From NCBI GenBank assembly GCA_025766275.1, contig JAFKAC010000010.1, positions 682,001 through 746,000 of the forward strand: a stretch of 64,000 nucleotides of DNA, given 5' to 3'. Source of the DNA: Lactarius indigo (taxonomy: Eukaryota; Basidiomycota; Agaricomycetes; Russulales; Russulaceae). Position numbers and translations under genes: made by a program. Within the stretch, counting starts at the first letter, position 1. Every line of letters begins with the position of its first letter. The notes beneath the pieces were generated by a model. That model did no database searches and was not told the DNA's origin. It saw nothing but the letters and a program-made list of their open reading frames with translations. Shown here one piece after another: positions 1-11,983 of the stretch.

Positions 1-2042
1 TCTGAGAGTTTGAGTACTTCCCTGGCTACGCGTCTGCTGATCTTTTGCGGCAATTTCCAGTACTGTAGGTTGAGGTGGTTGGAGAATACTTTAATCTTAT
101 GGGGAGAGCCTGCTAAGAGGGGTCTCCAGTGTCGAAAGGCTTTGACTATTGCCAGGAGTTCGAGATCGTAGATGTCGTAATTTCGTTCGGCTTCATTGAG
201 GGTGGATGAATAGTACCCGATGGGATGTCGTTTACCATCCGCTTTCCGCTGAAGAAGGACTGCACCCGTGGTGAAACCGGATGCGTCAACTTCTAATTCG
301 AATTGCTGGGTAAGATCTGGGTGCGCCAGGACGGGTTCGCTAGTGACAAGGGTTTTAAGGTCTTGGAATGCCTTTTCTTCTTCAGTTCCCCAATGCCATT
401 CAATGTTTTTGTGCGTAAGTTTGTTAAGTGGTCGTGCTTTGGTTGCGAAACCTCGTATAAAGGGTCGGTAAAAATTGCAAAAACCGAGAAAGGAGCGGAC
501 GTCCTTGACCTTGGTTGGCATAGGCCAATCTTTAATACTGGAAATTTTGATGGGGTCCATGTGTGTCACCCCCTTTTCAAGGATTACCCCCAGGTAATCC
601 ATACGTGGGGAATGGAAAAGACACTTTTTGAGTTTGTAATAAAGATCATGTTCCGCAGATACGCGGAGTACGTCTTTGACGGCTTCTATGTGATCAGGTA
701 ATGAGTGGTTTAGTCCTGTAGCGATGCCAATATCATCCATGTAAACTCGAATAACGGTGCCTCATTTTTCGTGTTTTGCGATAATATCCCTGAAGATGAA
801 ATTCATCATCGTCTGGAATGTTGCTGGAGAGTTGGTTAAGCTGAAAAACATCACCGTAGGTTCGAATAGACCATAACACGTTTTAAACGTGGCCTTTTCC
901 TCGTCTCCTTCCTTGATACGTACGTTGTTGTACCCCCAGCGAACGTCAAGCTTGGTGTAGATGTGTGCGTTGCTGAGATTGGTAATAAGATCGGAAATGA
1001 GAGGGAGCGGGTATTGGTTGCAGATGGTAACAGCATTAATTTTTCGATAGTCTTGTACGGGTCGTAGCTTGCCATCCTTCTTTTTGATAAAGAAGAAGGA
1101 CGATGCGTATGGAGATTTGGAGGGTCGTATATACCCCTTTTTCAGCTGTTCGTCGATCCATTCGTGCAACTTCTTGTCTTCCTCTTGAGTCATGGGGTAT
1201 ATCTTGCAATCGATTGCATTGGCTGTCCCTGGTTTGAATTCGATAGCGTGATCCCAGGGCCTGCTGGGTGGAAACCTGTCTGATGCCTCTTCACTGAAGA
1301 GACGTTCAAATTTGCGATATTCAGGGGGTAACTCAGCTTTAGTAACGTATTGTTGAGCAGCAATGGCAAGGTCGGTGGCGGTAGCCCTAATTCGGCATCC
1401 CTCTTCAAATTGTTGTCGCTGTTCGTCTGTAATGACACAGGAGTGTACCACTTCATACTCGTCGTTCTGGACAGTGGTTGTTGCGATTATTGGCGTCGTT
1501 TTGAGGTAGGGGTTAGTTGACCGAATGATAATGGGGAGCATATCTTCGTGAATGGCAGCCTGTGACCATTTGATATGGGGGTCATAGATGGCAAGCCAGG
1601 GATATCCTAGTACGATATCTTCATTTCCAATGTCTGTAATAAGGAAACGTATTTCCTTATGAATTCCTTTAGTTTGGATGTCGACATCAGTGTAGTGAGT
1701 GATACGCCCCGACTTGTTTTCTGTATTGTCAATGTTCCATATTTTCTTTGGGACGTCAAGTAGTTTGGTCCCAAGTCCCATCCTTTTTGCGAAGGAGGGT
1801 TTCATGAAACAATGGGTTGCTCCTGAGTCAACTAGTGCTCGTATGTCGGCCATTGCGTAACTGGTGCGAATCGATACTGGAACTCTCATAGAATGATAGC
1901 GAGTCATGATTACACTGTTACAATTAACCGCCCTCACCCAGGCCGATGGGTTCAGGCATCCTGAAAACCCTCCTTTTTCCATAACTGTTGGAGGATGATG
2001 TCTTTTACGTCGTCCGATTCTCCTGCTACTCCATTGAGCCAA
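1..2042 (-). pseudogene. pol: Element A pol: protease, reverse transcriptase, RNase H (incomplete)
   Basis: This is the Pol of element A. Protease has the DSG active site (ALVDSGATHCF). RT has the YMDD catalytic box near 745, followed by the thumb ([16 protein letters not shown]) and an RNase H start with the EVDASGF motif; the frame continues off the left edge. One in-frame TGA at 762-764 lies just before YMDD, where sister copies read Arg-Gly or Leu-Gly, so it is a likely CGA-to-TGA change. Pol lies in the -1 frame relative to Gag with a short overlap; the overlap carries GAAAAAG, a weak match to a -1 slip site. Apart from the TGA the frame is open, so this copy was active recently in relative terms. 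Confidence 0.92.
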
Positions 2043-3900
2043 TTGCTGGCGCGCTGTTGAGGGGGTACGTCTTGGACCGGCCTGGTAGCGACTTCTGGTT
2101 CTTGTTGATGATAGTTGGTATCAATATAGCGACTATTTGAGGCTTGTGACTGGTAATTTCTTCGTGGTTGTCTACAGTCACGTGCCATGTGCCCATCCTT
2201 TCCACAGTTATAACAAGTGACTGGCCTTTGGTTATTGCGTCCTCCTCCTCTTTGGAGGAATCCTCCTCTCGGTCGGTATGGGGGATGAGGGGTGAGTATT
2301 TCTTCTGCTCCTGCAAGTCGCCCTCAAATTCGATCTGCCAATGTATCCATTGCATTTGGGTCATGAGGCAGATTTCTTGGTTGCCAAGAGCTTCTTGGTG
2401 GTCCCTGCCACTGTCGCTGTTGGCGAGGTCGTCCTTGCCCTTGCCCTGAGGGAACCCCTTTATTTAACACTGCTTTGAGGTGCAGATATTGTTGTTGACG
2501 GGTGGTGGCTGCTTCCTTCCATTCACGGTAGTTGCGGGGATTGTCGAGGGTGTAAACTTTCTCGTACAAATCTTTTGGTAGTCCGCTTGCAAATAGATCC
2601 AATGTCTGCGGATCATCGAGTCGATACTGAGCGCGGCGTATTAACTGTTTGAATTGGGTGCAATACTCATCTAGATTGCCCCCGATCATTTTGACTCCTT
2701 TCTTGAGCTCGTATTGAGCTTGCTCCTGCTCCATGGTGTTACGGAAGCGTTGCATGAAGCTACATGTGACTTCATTCCATAATCCTTCGCTTGTACGAGG
2801 TATTCCAGCTTGTATTTGACCGTTGAGCCAGGTGAGCATGGCTAATACCCATTCGCTGACGTTGACACCCTTGATGTAAGAGAGAAAGAGTAGGGCGCGC
2901 CGGTATGGGGTTGCCATGATGCCTTCATCTGCGTTCATGCCCCAATAAATGTGCCATTGTGTAAGAAATGCTTCGACTTTTGCGCGTTCTCCGTCGAATA
3001 CTGTTGGTGCTTCGCCAGCTAACTTGTTACTTGGGGGAGGGATGACGGGACCTACTCCTGGTAACCCTCCTCCTGGTGGTCCTCCTGGGAATCCCCCAGG
3101 GAATCCTTCGAATCCGGGTCCTCTTGGCGGGGGTCCTCCCCCTCCTGGTAGGTTGCCAGGAGGTCCTCCTCCTCCACTAGGAGGATCGGCTATGTCGGGC
3201 CTGATGGCTCGATGAATTGCTACATCATCGTCGGTCATCCGATGACCGGTATAAGGGTTGATGGGAGCCAGATTGGCTCGAGATTCTTCTGTGATGTGTC
3301 TTTGTTCTTCTAGGGCTATTTGATCCCTTTCTTCAGCGGTGAGTTGTACTTCTTCTCGTGTAATGGTGGTAGTTGCCATTGCGACTGCTGGACTGTGAAT
3401 ATGAATTATTTCTGGCTCAGGTTGGTGGATAGTCAGGGACTCAGTTTGTCATATGATATGTTCTCCAATAGCTCCTAGGCTGGTTTCTTCTGCTGGTGTA
3501 GTCCCTCGGCTTGGCGATTGTTGACTCTCGGAGGCTTCTCCGCTAATCCCCTCATCTGTATGTTCTTGTGCCTGTCTGTCAATAGGACCGTAGTCTGCGC
3601 GGCTATTTAGCTCTCACGTGTCGATGTCACAGTTATAGTTTCTTCCTGCCAGTCGCACAATGTCCCAGCGATGATCTATGGGGTTCCAAGTAACTTCAAC
3701 CCAACAGAGATGTTCGAAATTGAACTCAATGGGTCAGAAACGGTTAGGACCATTAAATTCTACAAAGTATCCGGTGTCTTCTCCTCGTTCTCTCCACTGA
3801 GCTGCTCCCAAGAATCTTGTTGGTACGTTGTGATCTCCTTGTCGTTCAATATGATAGGGACGGAAGGACATCCACTGGTCTCTAGTCAAGTACGCCACGA
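1952..3900 (-). pseudogene. gag: Element A gag with pre-Gag domain
   Basis: The conventional Gag starts at the ATG ending at 3379 (MATTTITREEV). It has an acidic N-terminus ending INPYTGHRM, a long Gly/Pro linker, a capsid-like region (VEAFLTQWHIYWGM, then FLSYIKGVNVSEWVLAML) and a CCHC knuckle CYNCGKDGHMARDC (CX2CX4HX4C) near 2180-2220. It ends KKEGFQDA at 1952. Upstream and in the same frame lies a region of about 170 residues (FVEFNGPNRF, then VEVTWNPIDHRWDIVRLAG) shared with the other elements here. Four in-frame TGA codons interrupt the frame: three in the pre-Gag part and one after MDTLADRI near 2325. I infer one long Gag precursor, broken by CGA-to-TGA changes. Confidence 0.85.
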
Positions 3901-3905
3901 TTGAG

Positions 3906-3919
3906 GATCTTGGTCTTAA
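3906..3919 (-). other. Primer-binding site of element A (self-priming type)
   Basis: Directly inside the 5' LTR the minus strand reads TTAAGACCAAGATC. Its AAGACCAAGAT part (3907-3917) is perfectly complementary to ATCTTGGTCTT in the same LTR (4151-4161), about 34 nt downstream of TATAAG. This matches the Tf1/sushi scheme in which the 5' end of the RNA folds back as primer. Confidence 0.75.
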
Positions 3920-4427
3920 TGTTACGCTCCACCGGCATTGGTCCGACTTGGACTTAAGATAGGCGTAATCGACTTAGCGAATATAAGTGAATGGGGATCA
4001 CGTGTCAACCCAACACAAGCTGAACAGGGGCACGATAGGCACACGCTGCAGCGAAAGGCAGAAGAAGGGTATCCCTTGGTAGATACAAGTGGAGGTGCAC
4101 TTAGTCCGAGACTAAGGCAGGCAAAAGATGAGTCAAGTGGTGGATTGAAGAAGACCAAGATGGGGACTCTTGGTCTTCCAAAGCAACTACTTATACAGAT
4201 ACATGCGGGCTTTAAAGCGCCGCTAGAACAGTAAGTAACCAATAGCGTAACTAGCTCAAACCCTAGTACAGCTATCCTAGGAATGAGTCATACATGAGTC
4301 ACAATCACATGCGAACTGCTATGCTGACTGATACAATGTAAGAGTCCATGACTAATACTGATACCGGACCGTAGTCATAACCAGTCATGAGTCGTGTGTA
4401 ATGAGTCATTGAGTCCGTACCATAACA
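3920..4427 (-). repeat. 5' LTR of element A (508 bp)
   Basis: On the minus strand it begins TGTTATGGTACGG and ends GAGCGTAACA. It contains TATAAG, an inverted repeat GAAGACCAAGA / TCTTGGTCTTC around a 7-nt loop, and the region complementary to the PBS. Copies of this LTR recur at 30392-30887, 32552-33653, 49436-49946, 50516-51025 and 55504-55908. Confidence 0.92.
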
Positions 4428-6089
4428 CATTGGATATCAAATTTGGTAAACAACACCGCATCCTGGACCTTGTCAATCAGTTCTGGGATTAAGGGGAGTG
4501 GGTATCAATTTTTGACAGTGTACTGGTTGATCCGTCGGTAGTCTTGGACAGGGTGAAGCTTTTCATCTTTCTTTTTGATGAAGAAGAAGGGAGATGAGTA
4601 TGGGGATTTAGAGGGCTGGATATATCCCTTTTCAAGGTGTTCATTGAGGAACTTGGTAAGGGCTTCATTTTCATCCCATGTTAAAGGGTATATTTTGCAA
4701 TCAATAGTGGCTGGAGCATTTGGGGTGAGGTCAATGGTGTGGTCCCATGACCTGGTTGGTGGGAATTGGTGGGAGTTCTCTTCACTAAGAACCTTCTGAT
4801 GTTGTAGGTACTGTTGATAAGTGACCCGTGGGCACTTAGCGGCTCTAAAGGACTTGCAGATATGGACTGCTTCAGATAAGATATATTGGACCTGTAGATT
4901 AAATTATATGATCTATACAATCTCTGACTTCTTAGCTTATCTATGACATCATGTACAATGACATCATGTAGAACACTCTGGACATTTCATTGTACTTCAT
5001 CCTTTGTTCTCTTTGCAGCGTTATCTTTATTGTAATGTCATTATGATATCATACCTGTCTAGACTTTCTTTATTCTGGTCGCCTTGTTCTCCTTTGGTAC
5101 ATTCCTTTTGTTCTGTATGTAGAACAACACTCCTTGTATTCCGTGACTCTATGTTACTATCCTTGTACTAGTATCACACCTCTGTATAGTATAAGTAGAG
5201 TACTCTGCACACCCTGGTCCACATCAGTTCTCACTCTGTTGTGTGCCATGTAAAGTCTCTTCTCTGTAATACTATCATCAGTTCTCACTCTGTTGTGTGC
5301 CAGACTACTTTGCTTCCCTGCAAACTTACCCTGTCAACCTCTGCTTCCAGCACTCATCTATATCTCACCACAGTCTTATCAGTCACTGTGAGTATGGTCT
5401 TTATGTCTGCTGTTCATCAGGTACTCCTTGGGAACCATTTCCTCTAGCATTCTTTCAGTTTGATCTTGTACCTTTTGTGCCAATTCTGAGGCCACCATGG
5501 TTTTGCCAATGACCTCATCTTGAGTAAATCTGAGGTAGAGTTCATCTCCTTCCTCATACCCACACTCTTCTAGGAATGTGCTCCACATTTTCCAGATGTG
5601 GATCTTTGGTTTGGGGGTGTCATGTTTTTGAAGTCCTTGGGTAGTGATGATGACAGGGAGGTGACTGGTGTCGATGGTGGAGTCCTTCCAATTGCACTGG
5701 GGTTCAAAGGCAGCAAGCCAGGGGTATCCCAGGATCATTCATTCTTCCCCTAGATTTGTCACCAGGAACCTCATGGGTAATTTCTTGGATCCTGATTGGA
5801 CATCTAGCATGGAGTATGCTGTTAGTTCTCCTGCCTTATTAAGGGTTCCATCAATATTCCAGATCTTTTTTGGGTTTGACAGGGGTATTGTTCCTATCCC
5901 CATTTGTTTCAGGAGTCTGGGGTCTATGAAATTGTCTGTAGCTCCAGAGTCTACTAGGACATCTTGATTGGCTGTTTTGTGTGCAGTTTCCAGGTGTACA
6001 GGGACTTTCAAAGATCTATATTGGCTATATTGTACACTGGAAATGTTTAAAGCTCTAGCCCAGGCTGCCAGGTTCAAGCCTACAAACAA
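4428..6089 (-). pseudogene. pol: Element B pol: protease and N-terminal RT, disrupted
   Basis: Protease has VLVDSGATDNF at about 5930-5960. The frame continues through MRFLVTNLGEE, a TGA, and MILGYPWLAAFEP. It is then interrupted by the solo LTR at 4812-5419 and resumes at 4806 with RT residues CKIYPLTWDE, YIQPSKSPYSS, FFFIKKKDEKLHPVQDY and FTKFDIQ, where element A begins. The TGA at 5739-5741 sits between Glu and Met in a context consistent with CGA. Pol is in the -1 frame relative to Gag, with overlap near 6080-6090. No catalytic YMDD remains in the window because RT is cut before it. Confidence 0.88.
4812..5419 (+). repeat. Solo LTR D1 (family D, 608 bp) with GGTAC duplication
   Basis: It begins TGTTGATAAGTG and ends TGCTGTTCATCA. 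The 5-bp target duplication GGTAC is exact at 4807-4811 and 5420-5424. It contains TATAAG near 5190 and a partial internal duplication: a stretch ending TTGTGTGCCA occurs near 5249 and again near 5303. No internal domain is present, so this is a solo LTR. Confidence 0.93.
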
Positions 6090-7620
6090 TCCTTCTCAGC
6101 AAAGGCTTTCTCTACAAGCAGTGCTCACACTTCTTCACTCTGTGCCATCAGAGTTCCCCACATCTCATTTGCTAGTTCCTCTTTGGTTTTTGTGGTGGAT
6201 GGTGTAGAGGGTGTAATTGATGCTTCTGTGAGTTTGGCTGGCTTGTCAGGGCAGTTTCGTGATATGTGCCCCTGTTTCTTGCAATGGAAACAGTGCCCTT
6301 CTGCTTGGAGCTTCTGTTTTTCAGTTTCAGTGAGGGCTGCTCTTCCTGTGGCTCCTCTTTGAGTCCTTCCTATGTCCATTGCATTTGGGTCACGTGGTTT
6401 GACTTTAAAGGCATTGTTCCATTACCCTTTAGTGAATCCTGCTTTAGTTTCCTTTTTAATTCCAAAGTGATTTTGGAGATTGATGAAGTCTTGATGGTGC
6501 TTTCTGGCTGATTGGGTCCATTCTTTCTGGTCATCTGGGTGGTCAAACCATATGATGTTCCTGACCAGTTTTTCAGGTAGACCCCATGAGAAGATATCCA
6601 GGGTTCCTTCTTCATCTGCACTGTATCCTGCCTTCTTTGCAAGGGCAGCAAACTGAGCAATATAGGTGTCAAGGTCTCCATTCTCCATTCTAACTGTTTG
6701 GAGCGCCTTCTGTGCCTTCTGCTTCTCTGCAACATCTGTGTAGGCAGCCTAGAAGCAATCTAGGATGGTGATCCACAGGTCTTCCTCCATTGTAGCCCAT
6801 CCTCCAGCAAGTTCATCAGTAAGCCAGTCACTTTGTTCCATAACCCAGTCATCAACCAAGTCTCCTCATATTAGGGAGAGGAAGACAATGCATCTAAGAT
6901 AGGGGTTTCTCATTTGCTTGATTGATCCATTGAGAGCCTGGTAGAAGGTGAATTCTTTTAGGAACTTCTTGCTGAAGGCTTGGTCTCTGGTGAACTCTTT
7001 TGGTGGTTGGCCAGTTAATTTATCTCCAGCAGGAGGGGGGGCTAAAGGTGGGGCTCTTCCAGCAGGGACTCCACCACCACCACCACCACCTCCTTTGCTA
7101 ATGCCACCTCCACTAGGGGTGTTGGTGATTGGGGTGTTGATTTGTGTGGCTGTACTTGTCATTCTAATGCTTGAGTTTGTTGGTGTGTGAGCACCTGAAT
7201 CCATGGGTTCTTGTGGGGCTAAAGAGGGGACACCTGACATAGCTTCCACTGATGCAACAGGGGATTGATGCTGATCCAAATCCTGAGCAGGTTCTTCTGT
7301 ATCTGAGTCGACAACTATGCCAACTGGGTTGTTTCTATATGGACCAAGTCCAAATTCTAGTGGTACTGGTTTGACAGAAAACCACTTGTGGTCTTTGGAT
7401 GATTGTGTGATGACTACCCAAAGTCTTTTGTCTTCTATGTATTCAATAGGAATGTATCTGTTGTCTTCTTTGCTCCAAATGTAATATCCTTCAGTTTCGT
7501 CATAGGTTTTCCAGATGGCTACTCCCTTGATGTTGTCAGAGAGATCATCTTCTGTTCTTCTGGTGATAAATTCTGGTTTGAACTGAGAGTGGCTCCTGCT
7601 TCCTAGTTTTGAAGCCAGGG
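6080..7620 (-). pseudogene. gag: Element B gag with pre-Gag domain
   Basis: The pre-Gag part (about 7280-7610) includes TEGYYIWSKEDNRYIPIEY and KDHKWFSVKPVPLEF. It resembles the pre-Gag region of families A and C in order and in its aromatic positions. Gag proper follows: a Ser/Thr-rich start near 7279, a polyglycine stretch, a capsid-like region (LDTYIAQFAALAKKAGYS, DIFSWGLPEKLV) and the CCHC knuckle CFHCKKQGHISRNC near 6255-6295. Stops inside the frame are TGA at 6866, TAG near 6748, TAA at 6422 and TGA at 6125. The mixture of stop types shows longer decay than in C or E. Confidence 0.85.
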
Positions 7621-7625
7621 TGGAG

Positions 7626-7638
7626 AGACTTGACTTAA
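7626..7638 (-). other. Primer-binding site of element B (self-priming type)
   Basis: On the minus strand the bases after the LTR read TTAAGTCAAGTCT. The complementary LTR site is at 7868-7878 and matches 9 of 11 bases. The CpG-rich sister LTR carries AAGTCGAGTCT (23101-23111), which differs from this PBS only by CG versus CA. The mismatches therefore look like CpG decay of an originally perfect match. Confidence 0.65.
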
Positions 7639-8320
7639 TGTAACATTACAGTAGGAACGTTCAGCTTGGTGTGAGCAAGTCTGGTCTTTCTATGTCAATG
7701 AGCAAGGGTTCAGCCAGTAGTGGCAAGGTTTAAGTGGTTAACAAGGATCTCAGAGTATGACACAATACTCAAGATGTGAGTGGAGTTCAGGGGTTCAAGA
7801 GGTTCAACAGTTCAGCAGAGAGTTACCCCTAGGGAATGGGAAAACAATGTATACTGTGATGGTAAAGAAGTTGAGTCTAAGGATACAAGCTACTTAGGGC
7901 CATGACTTATATAGAAAAAGGTTTGTTTGTGTGGAACAAACAAATGTTGCAATCTGTAGCAAGTGTGAGAAGAAAGTACAGCAATCTGCAGCAGGCATGG
8001 GAAAAAGGAGAAGATGTGCACAGCTATCCACAGTAAGTGTGAGAAGAAACAAGGATATAAAAGGCAAGTGAGACATGTCTCAGTTTTAACAAAAGTGAGA
8101 CACCTGCCATAAAGGGGTGCATTTAGCCCAAGTATAGTAATAAAGACTTATAAGGACAATGAGTGTCTCATTGTCTCACTTTGCACTAGGAGAGAATCTT
8201 AAGGCTCCTAGTGCGCAGCAAGTCCAAGAAAGGGAAAGCCAAGAAAGGAAAGACTTTCCCATGAATGTAAGTGGAAGTAAGAAATCAAAGTAAAGTCAAA
8301 AACAAGTCCAGTCTGTAACA
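7639..8320 (-). repeat. 5' LTR of element B (682 bp)
   Basis: In minus orientation it begins TGTTACAGACTGG and ends TAATGTTACA. TATATAAG lies about 35 nt before the PBS-complementary site. Upstream of the TATA are short direct repeats built on GCAATCTGCAGCA. It matches 22870-23587 along its length, but most CG positions there read TG or CA here. The right flank (GACAT) leads into MULE remnants. Confidence 0.88.
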
Positions 8321-8346
8321 GACATGGTGGCAGAACAAGGTCTCTT

Positions 8347-10661
8347 TCAGTGTTGTTTTGCCCCCATTTGCTCGGTGGTCTCACTCCATGCGCCTTGATT
8401 TGGTAATATGGTGTCCTTGTCAGGGAGGGGGCTCTCAGAAGAGCACATGTTCTGGACAATGATGGTCAGGTGTGACTTGACCATCTGGAGACTTTGAACA
8501 GTCTCAGAAGATGATGCCATGCCATCACTCAAGAATGCCCTGGAGATGGCAATTACATTCTCCAGGATTGCAGTGGCTCTCACCTCACCAGATGCACACA
8601 CTGAGCATTCCTGAACTGCTTGCACTTGCACTGTCTTGGGGGCTACCTCCACTTCAATCTGTTGACCACTGTTCCTGAAGAAATGGGCAACAGCAGTGAC
8701 ATGTTTACACAGCTCCACCCTGGGCCGGTCTGGGCAGTCACAGAACTGTGTGCTGAGCTGAACCAAATAGATATGTGATGACTCTGTTATGGATTGGATG
8801 TTATATTGGTCATTGCCTAGGTTGCAAATTGACTTGGCATTAATTTCTGGAGTTCACTTGAGAATTTCCATGTGACACTTGCTGGCCAAATTTAGACCCT
8901 CAAACCCTAGCTCCTGGTGGACATGCTGGATTGCATACAACAGAAGCATAACTGTGGCTAGCATGTGGATGAGATGGTCCATGCATTGATTCCACTTTCC
9001 CTCAAGCCACTTTGATTTTAAAATATGATGATAGCTGGAAAGATTTGAGTGATCCTTTCTGATCCTTGGTGCAATTAGACCACTTATGCCTCAATAAGCA
9101 TATTTGTCTCACCCTCTTGAAAGATCGTCCAATGCTGTGTTGATATCCCTGCCCAGAGGGGCACAATGGTCATCCAATTAGTCTCCAGGTAATCGACAAA
9201 ACTTTGGGGGACCGATTCCTCAGTCTGGATCCATTCCCACACAGAATCAAACATTGATTGATTAGACATTTTGACCCATTCCTAGACATGCTCCCAAAGT
9301 TTTGGGAATTCTTCTGTGTGGAAGTGCATCTGCATCACGTGGAGCACATGCCACCAACACAATAGCAGCATGGTCTCTGGGTACACAGTCTTAACTGCAT
9401 TCATTTGCACCTTGTCATGATCACTCATCATGATCTGTGGTGTGGTGTTAGGGGAATTTGTTTTTACAAATTGAAGAAAGAATTCTATTGTCACTTCTGT
9501 GCCATTCAACGACAGCATCCATGTGACAGGAACACCTGCCAAGTGGAAATGACACAGGAAATGAAGTAAGTGCCCATAATGGAAATGTGCCACAAAGCAC
9601 ACCATGGCCCCACAAATCCCTGACAATCAGGGTAAAAAGTTGAACACCTGTGTACTGAGTGGTATTATGTGTGGCATCAATTGACAAAAAGTCAGAGCCA
9701 AGCGCACAGAAGTGGTCCCTTTGGTATTCAGTTTGAATGCATAGGACAAAGGAATCTGGTGATAGCCTGGATTTGGGGGGAGGGAGATCCCTCTTGTCCT
9801 TCAAGACAGTTGCAGCACTGCATTGCTGGAGCCTAGTGACCCATAGCCTGACAGAGATCATGTCATTATTGTCTAGATGGATCTTGTCATTCTTCACTAT
9901 CTGATGGAGGTGGCTGATGTTGTGCATGGTCATATGGTAATCACAATCAGTTGGCTTGCAGGATTCACGCACATGTTGTAACTAGACAGAAGTGGTTCCG
10001 TTAGCTTGGCAAAAGACTATTAGTCATCACTTACTATAGCCTTGAGATCTATGCTTGTGTGAATCATTTCCATTATGAGGTCCCTGACCTTGTCTGACAG
10101 CCTAAGGAATCACAGATTTTCATCACCAAGCATGTGATCATGCTGGCCCTTGTACTTGCCAAGAACTGTTGGCATGCATGGATACAGTTTGATTGTCAGG
10201 CAACATTGGCAGCCAGTCTTCATTGAAGGAATTTTTCAATCCCATTGGTGGTTCTTTTCACAATCTGGCTTGCCGCCTGAGAATTCCTGCAAGCACTTGA
10301 ACACATGCCATTCCTGCCAGTTCAGTGAGTCTGATGCTTCTGTTTTACTTACAGTAAGCTTGATTGTCTTTTTGTGTTCCTTGGCAGCAAGCCAGGTTAA
10401 AAATGTGTTCTCATCAGGCCACTCCAATGGCATCCCCCCCTTCTCATGGTCATATCCAATGCTTCCATATGGGGGCAACATTGTTGGGTGTTTGCTGTGG
10501 TGCACCTTCCCTTCAGACATGAGGTAAGACAAGCCCCTTTTGGTAATAGAAGGGCCAGTGGGGATGTTAAAATAAAACAGGGCATTAGTGAGGGACAAGG
10601 AAGAGGAATTCTTTCCCCCTTCCTCCCCTCTCCCACACAACCCAGGCCAATACACAAACAT
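8347..10661 (-). pseudogene. MULE (Mutator-like) transposase, decayed
   Basis: Order on the minus strand: an N-terminal Cys/His DNA-binding region (EWHVFKCLQEFSGGKPDCEK, 10236-10661), then a DDE core with FLSIDATHNTTQY (first Asp), GVPVTWML, IMMSDHDKVQMNAV (second Asp) and LLCWWHV. A C-terminal SWIM zinc finger follows (CDCPDRPRVELCKHV, near 8700). Two introns are visible: 9982-10034 (GTAAGT to CTAG) and 9536-9602 (GTGTGC to GCAG), the second joining GHG to VPVTW. TGA codons interrupt WD-KIPSMK and NL-FLRL, both in likely CGA contexts, and a further TGA lies near 8850. I saw no clear terminal inverted repeats; element B abuts or interrupts the distal end. Confidence 0.82.
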
Positions 10662-11868
10662 GACTGTGTTGTTTATGTGCTATTTATGTTTATTTTTACT
10701 GTATTTTACATTGTATTTTGTTGTAGTATTTACTCTGCACCAAAAACATATGAATGAGGAAAAGTTTGAAGAAAGCAGAGTTTGAATCTGAGTAGCAGAG
10801 TCATGGTCCAGGCAGTCCAGACCATGAGGTCTCTGTGAAAAGTCAAAGACTTATATTGAGACAAGGGAATAATTTGTAGACCTCTCCTTATGTGTTGAGT
10901 AATTATAAATAAAAAACTCAAACAATTAGAAGTTAGTCCCTTGCTTAAGGGAGCTCTTATTATTTCTGAATGTATGTAAACTTAATTGTTATATCAGCTG
11001 ATGTGAATAATCAGGCACATTATATAGACATATCCCACTCTATTAATTTGGTCTTAACAAGCTTTAATTAGCTTAATGCAGCAGTGTTTGTAAAGACATC
11101 CATTTATATTAAATAAAATGAGATTTAAATGGAGTCTACAAATCTGACTGCAAGTTTAGAATAAGAATAGTCAACTTATATGCTGGCAATAATCAGCAGA
11201 TAGAGATCAATTGGCCTGATACTGGAGATAAGGATATATTTATATCCCAGCTATATCCCATGGCCATAGTCATAGTATTGCCAACTCCTATGCTCCACTG
11301 CTCCTGCCTCCCACTTGTCCATCTAAGCCCCTCTCACCCCCTAGAAGGGAATGGCACAGCTTCCTGTTCAGTGTTGAGGTTGGCACACACATCCACACGC
11401 ATCCCATATAAGTTGTGTCTTTATGGGTTGGGTTCACACCCTGAATCCTACATCTTGAAGTGGTCTCATTGGCAGGTCTGGCAAGTCATGGGGATAGGTA
11501 TTGATAGTGTGGTGAGGTTAGAGTGTGTGGGTTTGAGAGTTACAAAGATTATGTGCATGCGTGCGTGCAGTGTCTCTGTTGTACCCAAAGAGGACTTAAC
11601 TCAAGTAGTCTATTGGTTGTTAATTATAACACTTTGCAGTGTCAATGTATTATAAAAAGAAATACATAAGTGCAATGCCCTCTCCAACACCCCACTTAAG
11701 GCCCAGAAACTTGAGGAAGGGATCAGTCATATCCCACCTCATAGAAGTTTGCAGGTTCATCAGGAATGGCACATTTACAAGGTGGGGGGCTGGGTGGTAA
11801 GGGGGATCAGCCAGGCGAAGAGGCCATCATGGAAGGATAGGACCTTCAGGTGACAGGGAGAGAGAGTG
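10662..11868. other. Stretch with no supported gene
   Basis: AT-rich DNA between the MULE and the nested LTR cluster. The longest open frame (11260-11655, plus) has no recognisable motif and I do not call it. MULE upstream sequence or terminal repeats may lie here, but I could not identify them. Confidence 0.5.
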
Positions 11869-11983
11869 CATATTGTTGATAAGTGACCTGTGTGCACTTA
11901 GTGGCTCTAATGGACTTGTAGATAATGAACTACAGTAGATTAGATTACTTGTTTGATCTGTACAATCTGGACTATAACATCAT

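Larger units (their letters stand above)
1..4427 (-). mobile_element. Element A: Ty3/gypsy chromovirus (family A), cut by window start
   Basis: This minus-strand LTR retrotransposon runs from its 5' LTR (3920-4427) leftward beyond the window, so integrase, chromodomain and the 3' LTR are not seen. Order in transcript direction is LTR, primer site, pre-Gag domain, Gag, protease, RT and RNase H. It lies inside the RT of element B, splitting it between FDIQ and WGYNN; the bases next to it on the right are CATTG. Internal stops are few and all TGA: three in the pre-Gag part, one in Gag and one in Pol. CpG is still common, so this is a fairly young copy compared with F and G of the same family. 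Confidence 0.93.
4428..8320 (-). mobile_element. Element B: Ty3/gypsy element (family B), interrupted and partial
   Basis: Minus-strand element with its 5' LTR at 7639-8320, then PBS, pre-Gag domain, Gag, protease and the first part of RT. RT is cut at 4428 by element A, and the rest lies beyond the window. A family-D solo LTR (4812-5419) splits the protease-RT linker. B carries TGA, TAG and TAA interruptions, so it has decayed further than C or E. A second LTR of this family, CpG-rich and in minus orientation, sits in element C at 22870-23587. Confidence 0.9.

Noticed and set aside
303..701. Plus-strand 132-residue ORF
   Set aside because: Antisense of the RT and RNase H frame of element A, which shows the conserved motifs.
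2949..3215. Plus-strand ORF rich in Pro and Gly (collagen-like); also 47957-48211 and 6948-7190
   Set aside because: Antisense of the Gly/Pro linker in Gag of elements A, F and B. The minus-strand reading has the conserved capsid and knuckle context.
11260..11655. 131-residue plus-strand ORF
   Set aside because: No motif, no repeat of it elsewhere in the window, and it lies in AT-rich DNA without splice or promoter signals I could identify.
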